Shown: positions 32,781-45,100 of the stretch, in pieces
How positions within the stretch are numbered: the stretch's first letter is position 1
How the letters are laid out: each line of letters starts with the position of its first letter
From: Branchiostoma floridae
Taxonomy: Eukaryota > Chordata > Leptocardii > Amphioxiformes > Branchiostomatidae
DNA length: 64,000 nt
Assembly (NCBI RefSeq): GCF_000003815.2
Contig: NC_049980.1
Span: forward strand, 5,503,346 to 5,567,345
Reading direction: 5' to 3'
Translations under genes and position numbers: made by a program
The notes under the pieces: model-generated
What the model saw: only the letters and a program-made list of their open reading frames with translations
Told to the model about the DNA's origin: nothing
Database searches by the model: none

Positions 32781-33343
32781 AGTCGTCGAAGCCCGGGAAC
32801 TACACGGAAACTGTGAGTATGTGTGTTGGCGTACAAAGACGTACAAACGGGACCGAAACCAGATATTTTCTATGAGGTCAGAGTACTGCAATGTAATGTA
32901 GGGCTCCCGTCATGTGTATTTTATAGCGTATGAACAACAATGCAGTCAATCGGTATTATTTGCCAAAGTTTTGTTTATGGACGCGGTTTTTGTCTATTTT
33001 GTTCAGGACATGCTATGATCCGAATGCTTTTCTTCTACATTTGGCTCTTGTTGGAATTGCCGAGTATGATATGGGCTGAATTCATATCATGAATATTAAT
33101 TTCGATCGCAATTCCTGGCGGTTTGTAAGACAAATTTGGAAGCTGTTGACACAGTAATCATTGACTTTGCCGCACCTAAATTTAAGACTGTCAAGTCAAT
33201 ATGACTGAACTGACAGACATCTTTTGAAAATTGACACGCAACGCGTAACTGCTAGACAAAGGTTGCCCGAGGTGAGCCACATACCGGATCGCAGGTACAA
33301 AAGGCTGGCACGTCACCACCACCCTCCCCCCGGCATCAAGTCA

Positions 33344-33345
<2 letters not shown>
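32781..33345. other. Gene-free stretch
   Basis: No coding domain, RNA gene or repeat boundary is recognised here. Confidence 0.3.
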
Positions 33346-33389
<44 letters not shown>

Positions 33390-33480
33390 TGTGTGTGTGT
33401 GTGTTTGTGTGTTTGTGTGTTTGTGTGTGTGTTTGCGTGTGTGACTTTGTGTGTGTGCATTTGCGTCTGTGTGAGTGTGT
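33346..33480 (+). repeat. GT-rich microsatellite
   Basis: A GT dinucleotide tract with TTT and GCGT interruptions towards its right end. Confidence 0.95.
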
Positions 33481-34804
33481 TTCTGTCTGAAAGTTTGTGC
33501 GAAATATTTACAGTTAGCAGAATTTTAAGACATCTGGATGGATGATATTTGGTATGTGGATATATCATGGGAAGAAATTCAGGTTAAGGTCAATATTTTC
33601 CTCCCCCCAGTGTGTGACCTTGGTACTGCAACAGAACCCGAGCAAGAAAGAAACATATAGATAGATTATGCAAATGGGAACAAATGAGAAGTAATCTAAT
33701 TTAGTTAGGGCATCTTGATTTTATTACATGGATGACAGCCTCTGAAAAAAATGACTTGAACGCACGGATAAAAAGGGTTTGTCAAAAAGGTGGGTTTGAT
33801 ATAAAATCCAAGAGGTCAGTAAGGATAAGCAGATGATTGAATACACAGTATGGTATACCAAACCATGGATTCTTCAATTTTGTTATTTCACATTTTCTTT
33901 GACCTTGGAAGTGACCTTGGCATTAGCAAACTTTTTTAAATTGTTTTTGGCAATCACCATTCCAATCATACATCATACAATGGGGGAAACTAATGAGTTA
34001 CTGTATGATAAATATGATTTATTTCCTTGTTACGTAATGTGTGATTTTTCAAATTTGACTTGGTTGATTTTGTTTTCATAGAAATATGGGCTTTTAGAAA
34101 ATAACAACCTCTTCTGTGGTTGAGCTATCATTTAATTGAAGGTAAAACTCGCCAGATATAGATAATACAAACCAAGGACTCATTTGCAGAATTAAAGTTA
34201 AACGGTATTTTAATTTCTAAGTTGAAATGTATATCGCGTAGTTTCATACTGTAATGTCTCTCCAACATAGGTCTCTGTGACTCCGCACCAAACGGACTTG
34301 TCGTGAGGATGGCGCTTTGAAAACACGACTATGCACCATGGCAGACTGTAAGTTTATATTTCCTTGTCTTCTCATACTTAGGCAACAGCAAGTAAAGTTT
34401 ATGGATGACATCAGCGCGCGCATTAATTTTCGCCTGATTTCAGAAAAAAAAGATTTTTTTTTCTTCTGCAGGGATGGCCAACATGACGATAAAGTACAAA
34501 AGTAAGCAAATATATTATGTTGTAGCCTAATAATTGTACTTGTAGAAGTGACACTTATGAGGTACCCAAGACTGTAGTTGTAGAAATGAAACTTATTTGA
34601 CAGTTGTAAAAGTGACACCAATGTGGAAGCTATGAGTGGTTACCAACTTTGTTGGTGATGCCAGACTACCACACTAGTGTCACTTTGACCACAGCAACAC
34701 GTGTCATAAATACAGGAATGAATGCCTTGTTGGCTCTGATACCATGTTTTGTCCCTTTAATTCTTTTTACAACAGTCATCACAACTTTATGGTGCCTATT
34801 TTTA
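33481..34804. other. Gene-free stretch
   Basis: No gene is seen. Short pieces at 33714-33752 (ATTACATGGATGACAGCC) and 34400-34470 (TTTATGGATGACATCAGCG followed by a TTTTCGCC block) resemble the terminal repeats of the element at 57377-58254. Confidence 0.35.
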
Positions 34805-34862
34805 CCTTCGCCATCGCCAGAATGGCAGAAGGTTATGTTTTGGGCATGTTTGTGTGTGTGTC

Positions 34863-34934
<72 letters not shown>

Positions 34935-34999
34935 TGTCAACAGCATAACTCGAGAAGTCTTGGATGGATCCTGATGATCTTTGGTAGGTGGGTAGGCGT

Positions 35000-35236
35000 C
35001 GGGAAAAACGAAGGGCCCGGTGCGACAATGGGGCCCCCCTAGCGGGCTTGCTAAGGGTACCTGCCGGGCGGAAAATCCCATTCTTTTATATCCCCGCGGC
35101 CCCCCACCAGGCTGGGGGCCATTAATTTTTAGGGGGTAGGATACCCTCTCGAAGACCCAGAGGCAAGGCGCCCGGGAGGCCCGGGCCCCCCCCAGCGCGC
35201 TTTTTTTAAAACTGGCGGGCCGTGGGGTTTCCCTTT
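35000..35236. other. Suspect low-quality sequence beside a gap
   Basis: The last 230 bases before the N run are full of G and C homopolymers (for example GGGGCCCCCC and CCCCCCCC), unlike any neighbour. The underlying repeat should be less GC-rich here, judging from its other copy, so this is probably a poor read end. Confidence 0.55.
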
Positions 35237-35336
35237 NNNNNNNNNNNNNNNNNNNNNNNNNNNNNNNNNNNNNNNNNNNNNNNNNNNNNNNNNNNNNNNN
35301 NNNNNNNNNNNNNNNNNNNNNNNNNNNNNNNNNNNN
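35237..35336. other. Assembly gap, 100 N
   Basis: Exactly 100 undetermined bases inside the interspersed repeat. Confidence 1.
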
Positions 35337-35655
35337 ACGCGTTGACGGACCGTCATGGGTTTTTGATATGTAGAAATAGTATAATACCGTGGCAGTAAAT
35401 GATGGGAATTTCATAATTACAACATTATGTAGCTTATTGAAGAGCTTATTTTGGTTTTGATACCTCGTGTTCAGGACATGCTATGGTATAGATTATGTTG
35501 CCGTGTATGGCTTTTTGGGACAGAGATTGTGTAGTTTTAGGGCCCCTAATGATTTTTTGATAGAATCGCAGGGGCCATTTGTATTTCAAACTTTGTAGGA
35601 CAAACCTGGTTTATTTGGCGAAGGTATGTGTTCGTGGAACTCTAGTTGAAAATGT

Positions 35656-36089
35656 AGCCATCTTGTTTTTTCACCCATCTTGTTTTTTTCGCACTATCGA
35701 ACTATTTTTGCAGTCTGCAAGGGATGCCATCCATGAAATTTATTTGCTGTGACCTTAGAAGACGATCACAAAATCTAGTCCATATTTAGAACAAGAGTCT
35801 GAAAACTCAAACCTGCTTGAAATATTTTGTTTTGTGATGGTGCGTATGGTGTGTTGTGGGGGTTGATATGGTTTGACGTTTGGCAAAATTATTCCATCAT
35901 TGTTCTTAAGTTATATATCTACCTATGGTAAACAGTGAGATCCAAAACTACACCTTTCTGGTGTCCTCACCATTTCATTTTTATTTCCTATTGTTACACC
36001 TGCACCTGGCACATACATTGCATCTCAATGTGTATATAATGGTTCACACCATACAGAGGTGACAGCGATGGTCACAGTTGCTCTTTTTT
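35656..36089. other. Gene-free stretch
   Basis: No coding domain, RNA gene or clear repeat boundary is recognised between the two interspersed repeats. Confidence 0.3.
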
Positions 36090-36450
36090 GCTCCTTGGAA
36101 GATTTTGACCAGAATGCCCCAGCAGTTCTAGAGCAAGCTGCTAGAGGGCCCAAACATACAACACTTCTTCCTTACACCACAAGCTATGTGCCACCAAAAA
36201 TCAAGACCATAGCATATCCATGTCAAAAGATACAAAAATCCAAGTTCTGTTGCAGTACCAAGGTCACACACCAGGGGATCCAAAATTGACTTTGACCTTC
36301 GTCTTCCAAACACCTACCCAAAAACCAAATATCATTACAATCCATCAACAGGTTCTAAAGTTATGCTGACCACAAATATGTGGAAACACAAACAGACACA
36401 CACACAGACACACCAAAAACTATATCTCCATTTTTCATGGAGGTAAATCA
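36090..36450 (+). repeat. Interspersed repeat ending in CATGGAGGTAA, copy 1
   Basis: It contains GATTTTGACCAGAATGCCCC, CTAGAGGGCCCAAAC and TGCAGTACCAAGG blocks, a CAGACACACACACAGACAC tract and a TTTTCATGGAGGTAA end. The same order is found at 38575-38970. Confidence 0.65.
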
Positions 36451-37899
36451 CACGTTCTGTTCTGGAGATATAGCACTGGAAACGACCCTTCCACACACTC
36501 CCATGCTACTGAAAACTCAAAACACATGTTACAGCTGCTAGCTGTCCCCAAGGAGGTTGAGACAGAGGGAATGAGGCCAGATCACTCCATATCAGGAAAA
36601 GGGGTGTAAATATTTTAAAAAAAACGAACCACAAAACAACAGCAAACTTCTAATCTACTTAATAGCACAATAGGTCACACACTCTATCCCCATAGCAAAG
36701 GAAATCGCAATCCATCCAGAGGTTCTAGAGATATCGGTCCGGAATCACAAAGATCCCTACCAGAAACAGTACATGCTTTTTTTCAAGCATGTAATAAGAA
36801 TTTTTGGCCACGCACTCAGGGAGCGACCCTTATAGTATCTATGTATGGTATATATCTAGGTCATTTTCTTTTTCTGTCCGGGCATACCTACCCTTTGTCC
36901 TGAAACTGTGTTAGACAGAAGGACTGATAACGAGGACTGATAACGAGGGAAAGATATGGTGCAAGGCGCTTCTTGATTGATTTCTACTTGAAGTAGAAAC
37001 CTATCAAGAAGAACATGTAGATAGTTACCGGTAGACATTGTAGATCAGATGACGTTTTGAAAACAAGCAAGATGGCTATCTCGCTGGTCACACTCTCAAG
37101 AGAAACCTTCATGTGTAACGTTACATTGCGACCCAATGTGTTAAGTAAATGTTCTTTTTTAAAACGTACAGTGTGTAGCTCTTACAATTTTTCTACATAT
37201 AATATGTCATGATATTGCCTTTTGGGGATTCCTTTCAAGTACAACATTTCCTGTACTTGGGGGGGGGGGGGGTATTGGGTTATTGCATGTAAAGAGTGTG
37301 TGTTAGTTAGACAAGCTAGATGCTACTTGAGTAAATAGAGGCAAATAATATTCATAACAGTGCAACTGTTTTTTCTAGGTTTGAGTCTTCTTATGCTAAC
37401 CCATACAGTTTGAGCCCACCGTCGTCATGTATGATAACTCTTGTTTTATTGTCAGTCCTGTTTTCAACTGGACTACAGATATAGCGCAACAACGCGTACG
37501 CTCACCTGATATCATACATCGTATGTGTTAATTGACAATATGCAACATGCCATGTTAATTCACCCATTAAATCATGCTGCCCAAAGAAAGTAGGTTAGAA
37601 GACACACACAAAAGTACGAAACGTTTAGATCAGTCGCATCGCAGTTGTTGTTATTTTTGGCGACGCCTCAGGGGAGAGCCTAATAGTATAGTTTGCGACC
37701 GTTTGGCAATGATTCCCAAAATCTCGTGAATTGTCTACAGGCATGTGTAGTTCCATTATCCCTTTAGAGGAGAATAACTCGGGTATTGGTTGATGGTTCT
37801 TCATGATATTTGGAATGTAGATAGCTTCAGAGATGCCTTACATAATTCAATGCTAATCATGCAAAGATGGAAACAAAACAAAACTAGAGTTCGGCGACC
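36451..37899. other. Gene-free stretch
   Basis: A 14-base G run lies at 37259-37272. Around 37670-37850 there is another decayed copy of the ATAACTCGGGTATTGGTTGATGG type repeat. No exon of the downstream gene was identified. Confidence 0.35.
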
Positions 37900-38970
37900 T
37901 CATACCTCCATGAAAATTTATAGCTTTTGTAAATTTCATGCAAATGACTAAGACATTAACATAATTTATGCATGGTGTTGTTCATCATTGACAAACGTAC
38001 ACATGTCACAATTATAAGATTCCCATTATTAATCATAAAGCGGTTTTGCAATTTTTACATAAATTATGCAAATAAGTTCCTCATTACCATATTTAGTATC
38101 TGCTTATATTCCACCTATCATAATTAACATGTGTTACATTTATTGAAGTCCAGTTATTGAAAACAATGGAATTATACAATTTCCTCATTAAGTATGCAAA
38201 TTAAGTCCTCATTTGCATAACATGTATATCATCTTTGCCTAAGGTACCCGCATGCCTAATATGATGCCAATCCGTCAATCCTTTCTGCAGTTATCCTCTT
38301 TGGAATGTCTTGACAAAAACGCCTCTGCAGTTCCTAAATTAAATGTTAGGGGCTGAAACTTGCTCCACTTTGTCATGACACTGAAAGCTATCTACCACCT
38401 AAATTTTAAAACCATATCACGTCCAAGACAAGAGATACATAGAAAAAACTGCTATGATTGAATGTTGTCATTAATTATGCAAATTTGCTCCTATTTTGCA
38501 TAATTAGTATTTCATCTTGTACAACATTGTCCAAGGTACCAACATATTAAAAATCATGAAAATCCGTTGTTCCCTTCTTGAGTTATCCTCGTCAGAAGTT
38601 TTTGACAAAAATGCCCCTGCTATCCCAAAACTAGACGCTAGGGGGCCCAAACTTATGTCACTTCTTCCTGAGCACCAGAGCTATCTAATACTCAAAAATC
38701 GTGACCATAGCATGTTCAGAACACCAAGATAGCAAAACCGGAAGTTGCGCTGCAGTACCAAGGGGAGCCGCTAGGGGGGCCAAAATCTAATCATTTCCAG
38801 CTTTCATCACACCTTACCAACACACCAAGTATGAAACCAATCCACCCAGCCGTTCTTGAGTTATCTTGTTTACACACAGACAGACACACAGACACACAGA
38901 CAGACACACAGACACACAGACAAACGCGGGGTAAAATATAACCTCCATGACATTTCATGGAGGTAACAAA
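37900..38970 (+). repeat. Interspersed repeat ending in CATGGAGGTAA, copy 2
   Basis: It runs from ATACCTCCATGAAAATTTAT near 37902 to ATTTCATGGAGGTAAC near 38968, with internal ATGCAAAT-rich tracts, the CTAGGGGGCCCAAAC block at about 38638 and a CAGACAGACACACAGACAC tract at 38876-38920. The left and right ends are inverted copies of CCTCCATGA. Confidence 0.6.
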
Positions 38971-39026
38971 TGTACAGGCACGCAAAACTTGCTGTTGATC
39001 TGATCAACTGATTGTCTTGTCTTCAG

Positions 39027-39115
39027 CGCACGCATTTGGCCAGACGGCCCCATCTTGGATCGAGTACCTTCAGGATATTCTCAACAGGTACCCAGACGGG
39101 GGACAGATTTTGAAG
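39027..39115 (+). CDS. SACS: Sacsin exon A: start of repeat region 1
   Basis: Acceptor TTGTCTTCAG and donor GTGAGC bound 89 bases reading [20 protein letters not shown] and [16 protein letters not shown]-type and [14 protein letters not shown] sequences are the usual N-terminal start of sacsin region 1. Two bases before the first full codon require an upstream exon ending in phase 1. Confidence 0.88.
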
Positions 39116-42100
39116 GTGAGCAAAACTGTTTCGGATTCTGAGGGGCTACCGGGTATTAGCGTCGGCAACTGTCTAAGGGTATAAGTATTGAATAGTATAC
39201 ATTTGCTTTGTTTTATCCAATGACCATGTCAGGCCGAGGGACTGGGAAAGTGTTAGATTACTTAGAATGGTTACCCCCCCCCCCCTTCCCCTCACCAATG
39301 GACCAGTCCACGCATGCGGACTGCTTGGGCTGGGAAAGGCAGTCTGGTTGAGAGATGACGCACTCGTGAATACACATGGTTCTACACGTTTGTTTGCGTG
39401 CGTGATTATTCCCTAGCATCCGAGGGATTGAAGCCATGTTAACAGAAAGTTGGTAATCCATGTTATGTGCTGAACTCCCCTTCGGACGTCCTGTAATCAC
39501 AAAGCTACAAAGTTGATCGTTACATTAGCAATATTTATATCTATTCATCAGTGACTTTTTCATGTCATCTATCTGTGTCCGTCAAAATATTGCATTATGT
39601 GACAATTTTATGGTATACCTTTACTAAACCAGGAGTTGATACAGAACGCCGAGGATGCGGAAGCCAGCGAGGTGCGGTTCCTGTACGACAGGACCCAGTA
39701 CGGTACCGGGACGCTCTACTCTCCCAAACTGGCGCCGTTCCAGGGCCCCGCCTTGTGCGCCTACAACGACGCCTGTTTCACGATGTCTGACTGGAACAAC
39801 ATCCAGAAGACAGCAAGGAGCATGAAGAAAGGCGACCCCATGAAGATCGGACGCTTTGGGCTGGGATTCAACTCCGTGTACCATCTTACAGGTAAGATCA
39901 ATTAATCTACAGGAAGACGTAGAAAGACAAATTCAAGTTCCTCCCGATTCCGCCGTACAGCCACGATGTAACACCCCTCTTCCCCTGTGCCATGGAACTG
40001 AAGGCTCGAGAATCGTTACGGTTTTTACATTTCTACGTTTGCCTGGAATTAGCCATTTTTGACCATATAATTCTGATTTGCTCAAAAGTATGCGTACAAG
40101 ATACAACAGAGTACCGGGAGTCCGGGATATAGTTCCCATGGTCTTGTAAGAGCAAAGGGTGCCTACAAATAGAATGCTCTCGACCAGATCAGTTTGTAAA
40201 GCGGACAACGTTACATCGATATGGGCATGAGTCTGGAGTCCCTGATCATGATGTAGAGATAACCAATCAACAGTGAACATTGGTTACTACTAAATGTTAA
40301 GTCAGAATAACAGCTGACAGTTCCGGCATAGTTCTGTGTTTTTGCTGACAAAATTAATCGTCAGTCTGCACCATACCTTAGATTAATATACAAAATGCTA
40401 ATGGCATGCAGTGTTGTATTTTTCTTCCCAGATATGCCCATGATCCTGAGTGGACACTACATCGCAGTCCTTGATCCACACGAGGACATCTTCCCAAAGG
40501 GCGGTCGTAGATGGCACTTACAGGAACATGCTGAGGAGATCAAAATAAAGCTTCAAGACCAGTTCTCTCCTTTCAAAAACCTCTTCGAGGGTGCCGAAGA
40601 TCCCTTCCAGACCGGATTCTTCAACGGAACGATCTTCCGATTCCCCTTGAGGCAGACAGCATCAGAACTCTCCAAGACTCTTTATAAGGAAGAGAAAGTC
40701 GTTGATTTATTTGAATCCTTCAAGGCAGATGGCGACATTGTCCTGCTGTTCATGCACCACGTGCGGTCTATCAGACTGATGACTAAAGACATAACGGGCC
40801 ACAGCACCACCGACTATCGCGTTTCTATGATCAGCCAGTCTGAACAAGGAAGGGAAAACTGTTTCACGACTGAGGTGAAAGAGGCTCTGAAGGTACCGGT
40901 AGACAGCCGTGAGACGGTTGTCAGTACCTGCAGAATGTCAATGACTATAGACGGTGAACCTACCAGAGACTGGCTAGTCACAAGCTACGTGAAGGGAAGG
41001 GGGATCTCAGAAGAAGCAAGAGAGCTGTCTGAAGAGCTCAGCTTGCTCCCGTGGGTGGGGGTAGCGATGCCGCTGTCGGCGGGAGACGGGAGGTTTGACG
41101 GTAGAACGTTCTGCTGTCTGCCGCTGCCTGCAGGACACGAGTCCACCGGCCTGCCTGTCCACGTGCACGGCTTCTTCGGAGTCAGCGACAACAGGAGGAG
41201 TCTGAAGTGGACAGGGACGGACCAGAAGAGAGACTCTGCAGCAAGGTAGGGTTTCTTGATGTTACTCCCTGTCAAACTGTGCATATACTATTTCTATCCA
41301 TCTGTTCTCAATACCGCATTTCCTGTCATCTTTTTCCTTGCGTCATAAGTAGAATATTATAAAACATTTTTTGCTTATATTTACTTAAAAATATATTTCA
41401 GTAAGCAGGTGACCAAAGGAAGATTCTCATATCTTCGCTGGACTCCATCTACCATGTCCCTTATATCATCTTACGTGTCTATAGCTACCGCATTCTATAC
41501 GTTACTTGTCTATACTGCCAACGGAACAAGTTACTACTTTAGATGCGTGTTCGTTATGTGGTCAATACAGGAATAACAGAGCGTTTCCTTTCTCCTGTTC
41601 AGGTGGAACGAGGTCCTAGTGCGGGAGATCCTACCCTCTGCCTACGCCCGCCTCATCACAGACGCCACACAGTGCTGTACCAAAGACATCCTCTACGCGG
41701 CGCTTCCAGACAAGCACAACACGGCCCCACACTGGGATCAAGCTCTCAAACCGTTCTTCGACAACATTCTCACTGAGAGGGTTTTGTGGACACCCGCAAA
41801 TGGCGGCAGGTGGATCACACCGAGAGATGCAGTCTTCAACATTCCATCTCAGCCCGTTCCATCTACTGTTGTAGACAACCTGGTCAGCGCGGAAGTGGAT
41901 GTGGTAACACTGCCAGAACACGTCATTGAGGCCATCGACGACAATGATACTTTGTCCGGCCTCTCTCTCAGACAAGTCACCCCCGGACTGCTGAGAACCA
42001 CCATGAAGAAGACGGGAGTGCAAAACAGTTCCAGAGAGCAGAAACTGGCCTGGCTGCAGTACGCTTTAAGCGACGAGAACTATCACGAAATGGAAGGGAT

Positions 42101-45100
42101 CGAGCTCCTTCCGTTGGCCGACAAGACTTTCACAACGTTCTCAAAATACGACAAGACGATCTTCATCGAATCTGAAGAGCATCCCAGAACCCTTCTGCCG
42201 GGACTTCAGGGGCGTTTCCTGGACACGGATGAGGACATCGAACCACTTATCCTACACCATCTGCGGGCGGCTGCAACGGAGGCAGAAGAAAAAGGTCAGT
42301 AGTACTACCCAAATATTCGAGATATTACACAATGAATGTATACTCAGGACTCCTGATGATAAGCTTATACAGTGGAAGCCAGTTAATTCCAAGTCGGATA
42401 AACGCACACTTCGGTCAATTGCACGGAATCCCCAAATCCCGTGGCGGTACGGCCCACTTCGCATTATCGCACACGTCGGATAATTGCACGGAATTCGCTG
42501 GCAAATTGGGTGTGCAATTAAGCGACTATCACTGTATTACTTTCCCAATGTTGTACTCATTCATATGACGTATATAACAACGGCTTTAAGTGACACCCAT
42601 CAAGCAGATACAACAAACGTGTCACAGTTGTAAATTTTAAACATTGTTAAAAAAAAAACTCACCATAAATTTTCGGTCAAGCTCGTCGACCTTCTTCAGT
42701 TGTACGATTTGCTTCACTGATGTTCCGGAAGTCGGAAGAGGACGTCAGTCGACGAGTTTGCCGAGGATTTGTGATGAGTTCTTTTCTTTTATGTTGGAAC
42801 AAAGTTTAGACTTTACAACTATGGATTCTACCAAGATGAGCTTGCGCTGATCGATGTCCTATTAGTTGTAACTTGTCCGAGTTAACAAGACCTGCAACAT
42901 TTCTTCCTGACAGCTCGCACACACCATCCCTGCCTCCAACTGCGTCATCTCAACCCACAGCTCGTGGCCACCCACCTGAGAGACGCACTGCCACCTGATT
43001 GGTTGCAGGTAAGTCATGTGACTTTGCTCCCAGCGCTTGCGCAGCAGCTGTCCAAGGAATGGCTGACCCAGCTGTGGCGGTACCTACAAGACCACTTCCC
43101 CAACGATCTCAGTCCCTTCTGCGGCCTTCCGATTCTCCCTATAGTCGGAAAGCACGCGACCACTCTCGTCCGACTCGAACAGCCCTCAAAGTCAAAGGTG
43201 ATCCGCCCCAAATATGGAGAAACAAAGATACATGACGTCATCAAGAAGCTTGTTCGTGACTTGGATGCCAAGGTGCTTGAGAACGTGCCACCCTACCTGA
43301 ACCACCCGAGGCTGGAGGAGTTCATACACCGCTGTACTCCATCAGGGCTTCTAAAGCTTCTTCTCATTGTCGGAGAGGACAAAGTTGAGCCTAAAGTCGA
43401 CGCGATGAACCACGAAGCCAAACGCTCATTGCGGGCTTTCTTTGCCAAAGATGACCATTTCAACGATAGCGAGCGCAGACTGCTGGCCAAACTACCAATC
43501 TTTGAAGCTGTCGATGATACGGATTTGAAGCGAAGATACCTGTCAGCCTTGGATCCAAGAGGCATGATGCGGCAGATCGCCCCTCCTGACCTGACTACTG
43601 ACCCCCTACCTGCCGGGTTAACCTTGCCCAAGACCCTCATCATCACCAATGACTTGGAATCACAAGCTCTAGGTCACCTCGTTGGTCTTCAACAACTGAG
43701 CATAACACAGCTTTTGACGGCAATGATAGAAAAGGTTCGCGGCGACGAATACACAAAGGGACAGACTGATTATCTCATGCTGTGGATTCTCAAGAATCTC
43801 CAAAGCTTAAAGAGAAAAGACCCGAGCATCATCCACCGAATCCAAACGTTAGCTTTCGTGACAACGAACAACAACACCAAAGTGACCCCTGCCGAACTTT
43901 TCAGTCCTGAAGAGGCAGTCTCTGATGCGTTACTAGGCGAGTCAGTCTTTCCGGCACCACCGTACGCAGACAGGAGCACACTGATAGCTCTGCTCGAGCT
44001 GGGAATGCGACAGAAACTATCAGCACAGGATGTTCTACGCAGTGCAAGAAACGTGCAGACCTTCTACGGTTGTGGAGAATTGACCCTTCCTGAAGCAAAA
44101 CGAAAGGCCAAAGCGATCATTTCCATTCTTGTTCCCCAGATGCTCACGACTCCAGTGAACGGCGTGCTACTTAGAACCGCTCTCATGGACGTGAACTTCT
44201 TACCTGTTCGCTCAGAAAGACCAGGGTCCTATCTTCCAGGATTGTCATGGTACCCAGAGAAAAACAACGCCATCTTTGTAAGTCCAAGAGATGCAAGAGG
44301 TGTGGAGTGTGCGGAGCTTGTTGGCTCGACCATGCCGATTGTCGATGGGGAGGTGTCTGATGGTTTCGTCTCTGCTTTTGAATGGGACAAGGACAACCTG
44401 CCGATCGAGAAAGTCGTTGAGCAACTGGAAATGATATGTAACCATTACACAGGGTCAAGACGCCCCGCCAAGCACCATGTTGTGCAAATGCTGACCGAGA
44501 TCTATCGACACATTGACGCCAGATTGAAAGCAGGAAATACGGCTGCCTTGAAGTTACTTTCTTCCACTGACTTCCCTCCATGGGTCTGGCATGGTGATGG
44601 CCTTGCAGCGCCAAACGGAGTGACGTTGTCTTCTCCATTCACCCCCATCCTTGACCTTGCTCCGTACAGATTCATCCTGCCTGATGAGTTCCGTGACTTC
44701 AAGCAGATGTTCAGGGCTGTTGGAGTCAAAGAGAGTCTTGACGAATTAGACCTGATACAAACGTTGCATGAGATTCGATCGACACCCAAACTGTCGACAG
44801 AAAGAGATCTGAAGTTGTCCCTAGGCATCATAGATTGGATAGTCAGCCACCCGGATATCCTTCAAAAGGTGCGAGACGACATATTGGTTCCCATAGCAAC
44901 GAAGGACAGCTCTCGTCTGACGTTGGCACCTGTGAGTGAGTGCACGTACAATGACGTGTCTTGGAGCGATGCACAGGCTTTACTTGATGACGAGGATGAA
45001 GAATTCAAACCACTTCACAAACAGGTACCCTTAGACACAGCACAACTACTCGAGGTGCCATCCCTCAGCCAGCGGGTCGTCGATGCTGAGGAGTTTGGGT

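Larger units (their letters stand above)
34805..35655 (+). repeat. Interspersed repeat family copy with internal GT run and gap
   Basis: It starts TTCGCCATCGCCAGAATGGC and GAAGGTTATGTTTTGGG, contains a GT microsatellite (34850-34933) and a CATAACTCGAGAAGTCTTGG block, and ends with TTTGGCGAAGGTATGTGTTCG and CTCTAGTT near 35655. The same start, middle and end occur in 6450-7715. Confidence 0.65.

Noticed and set aside
43008-43036. A short intron beginning with GTAAGT inside the giant sacsin exon
   Set aside because: The possible acceptor is only about 25 bases away, and the unspliced frame reads through with normal sacsin-like sequence.
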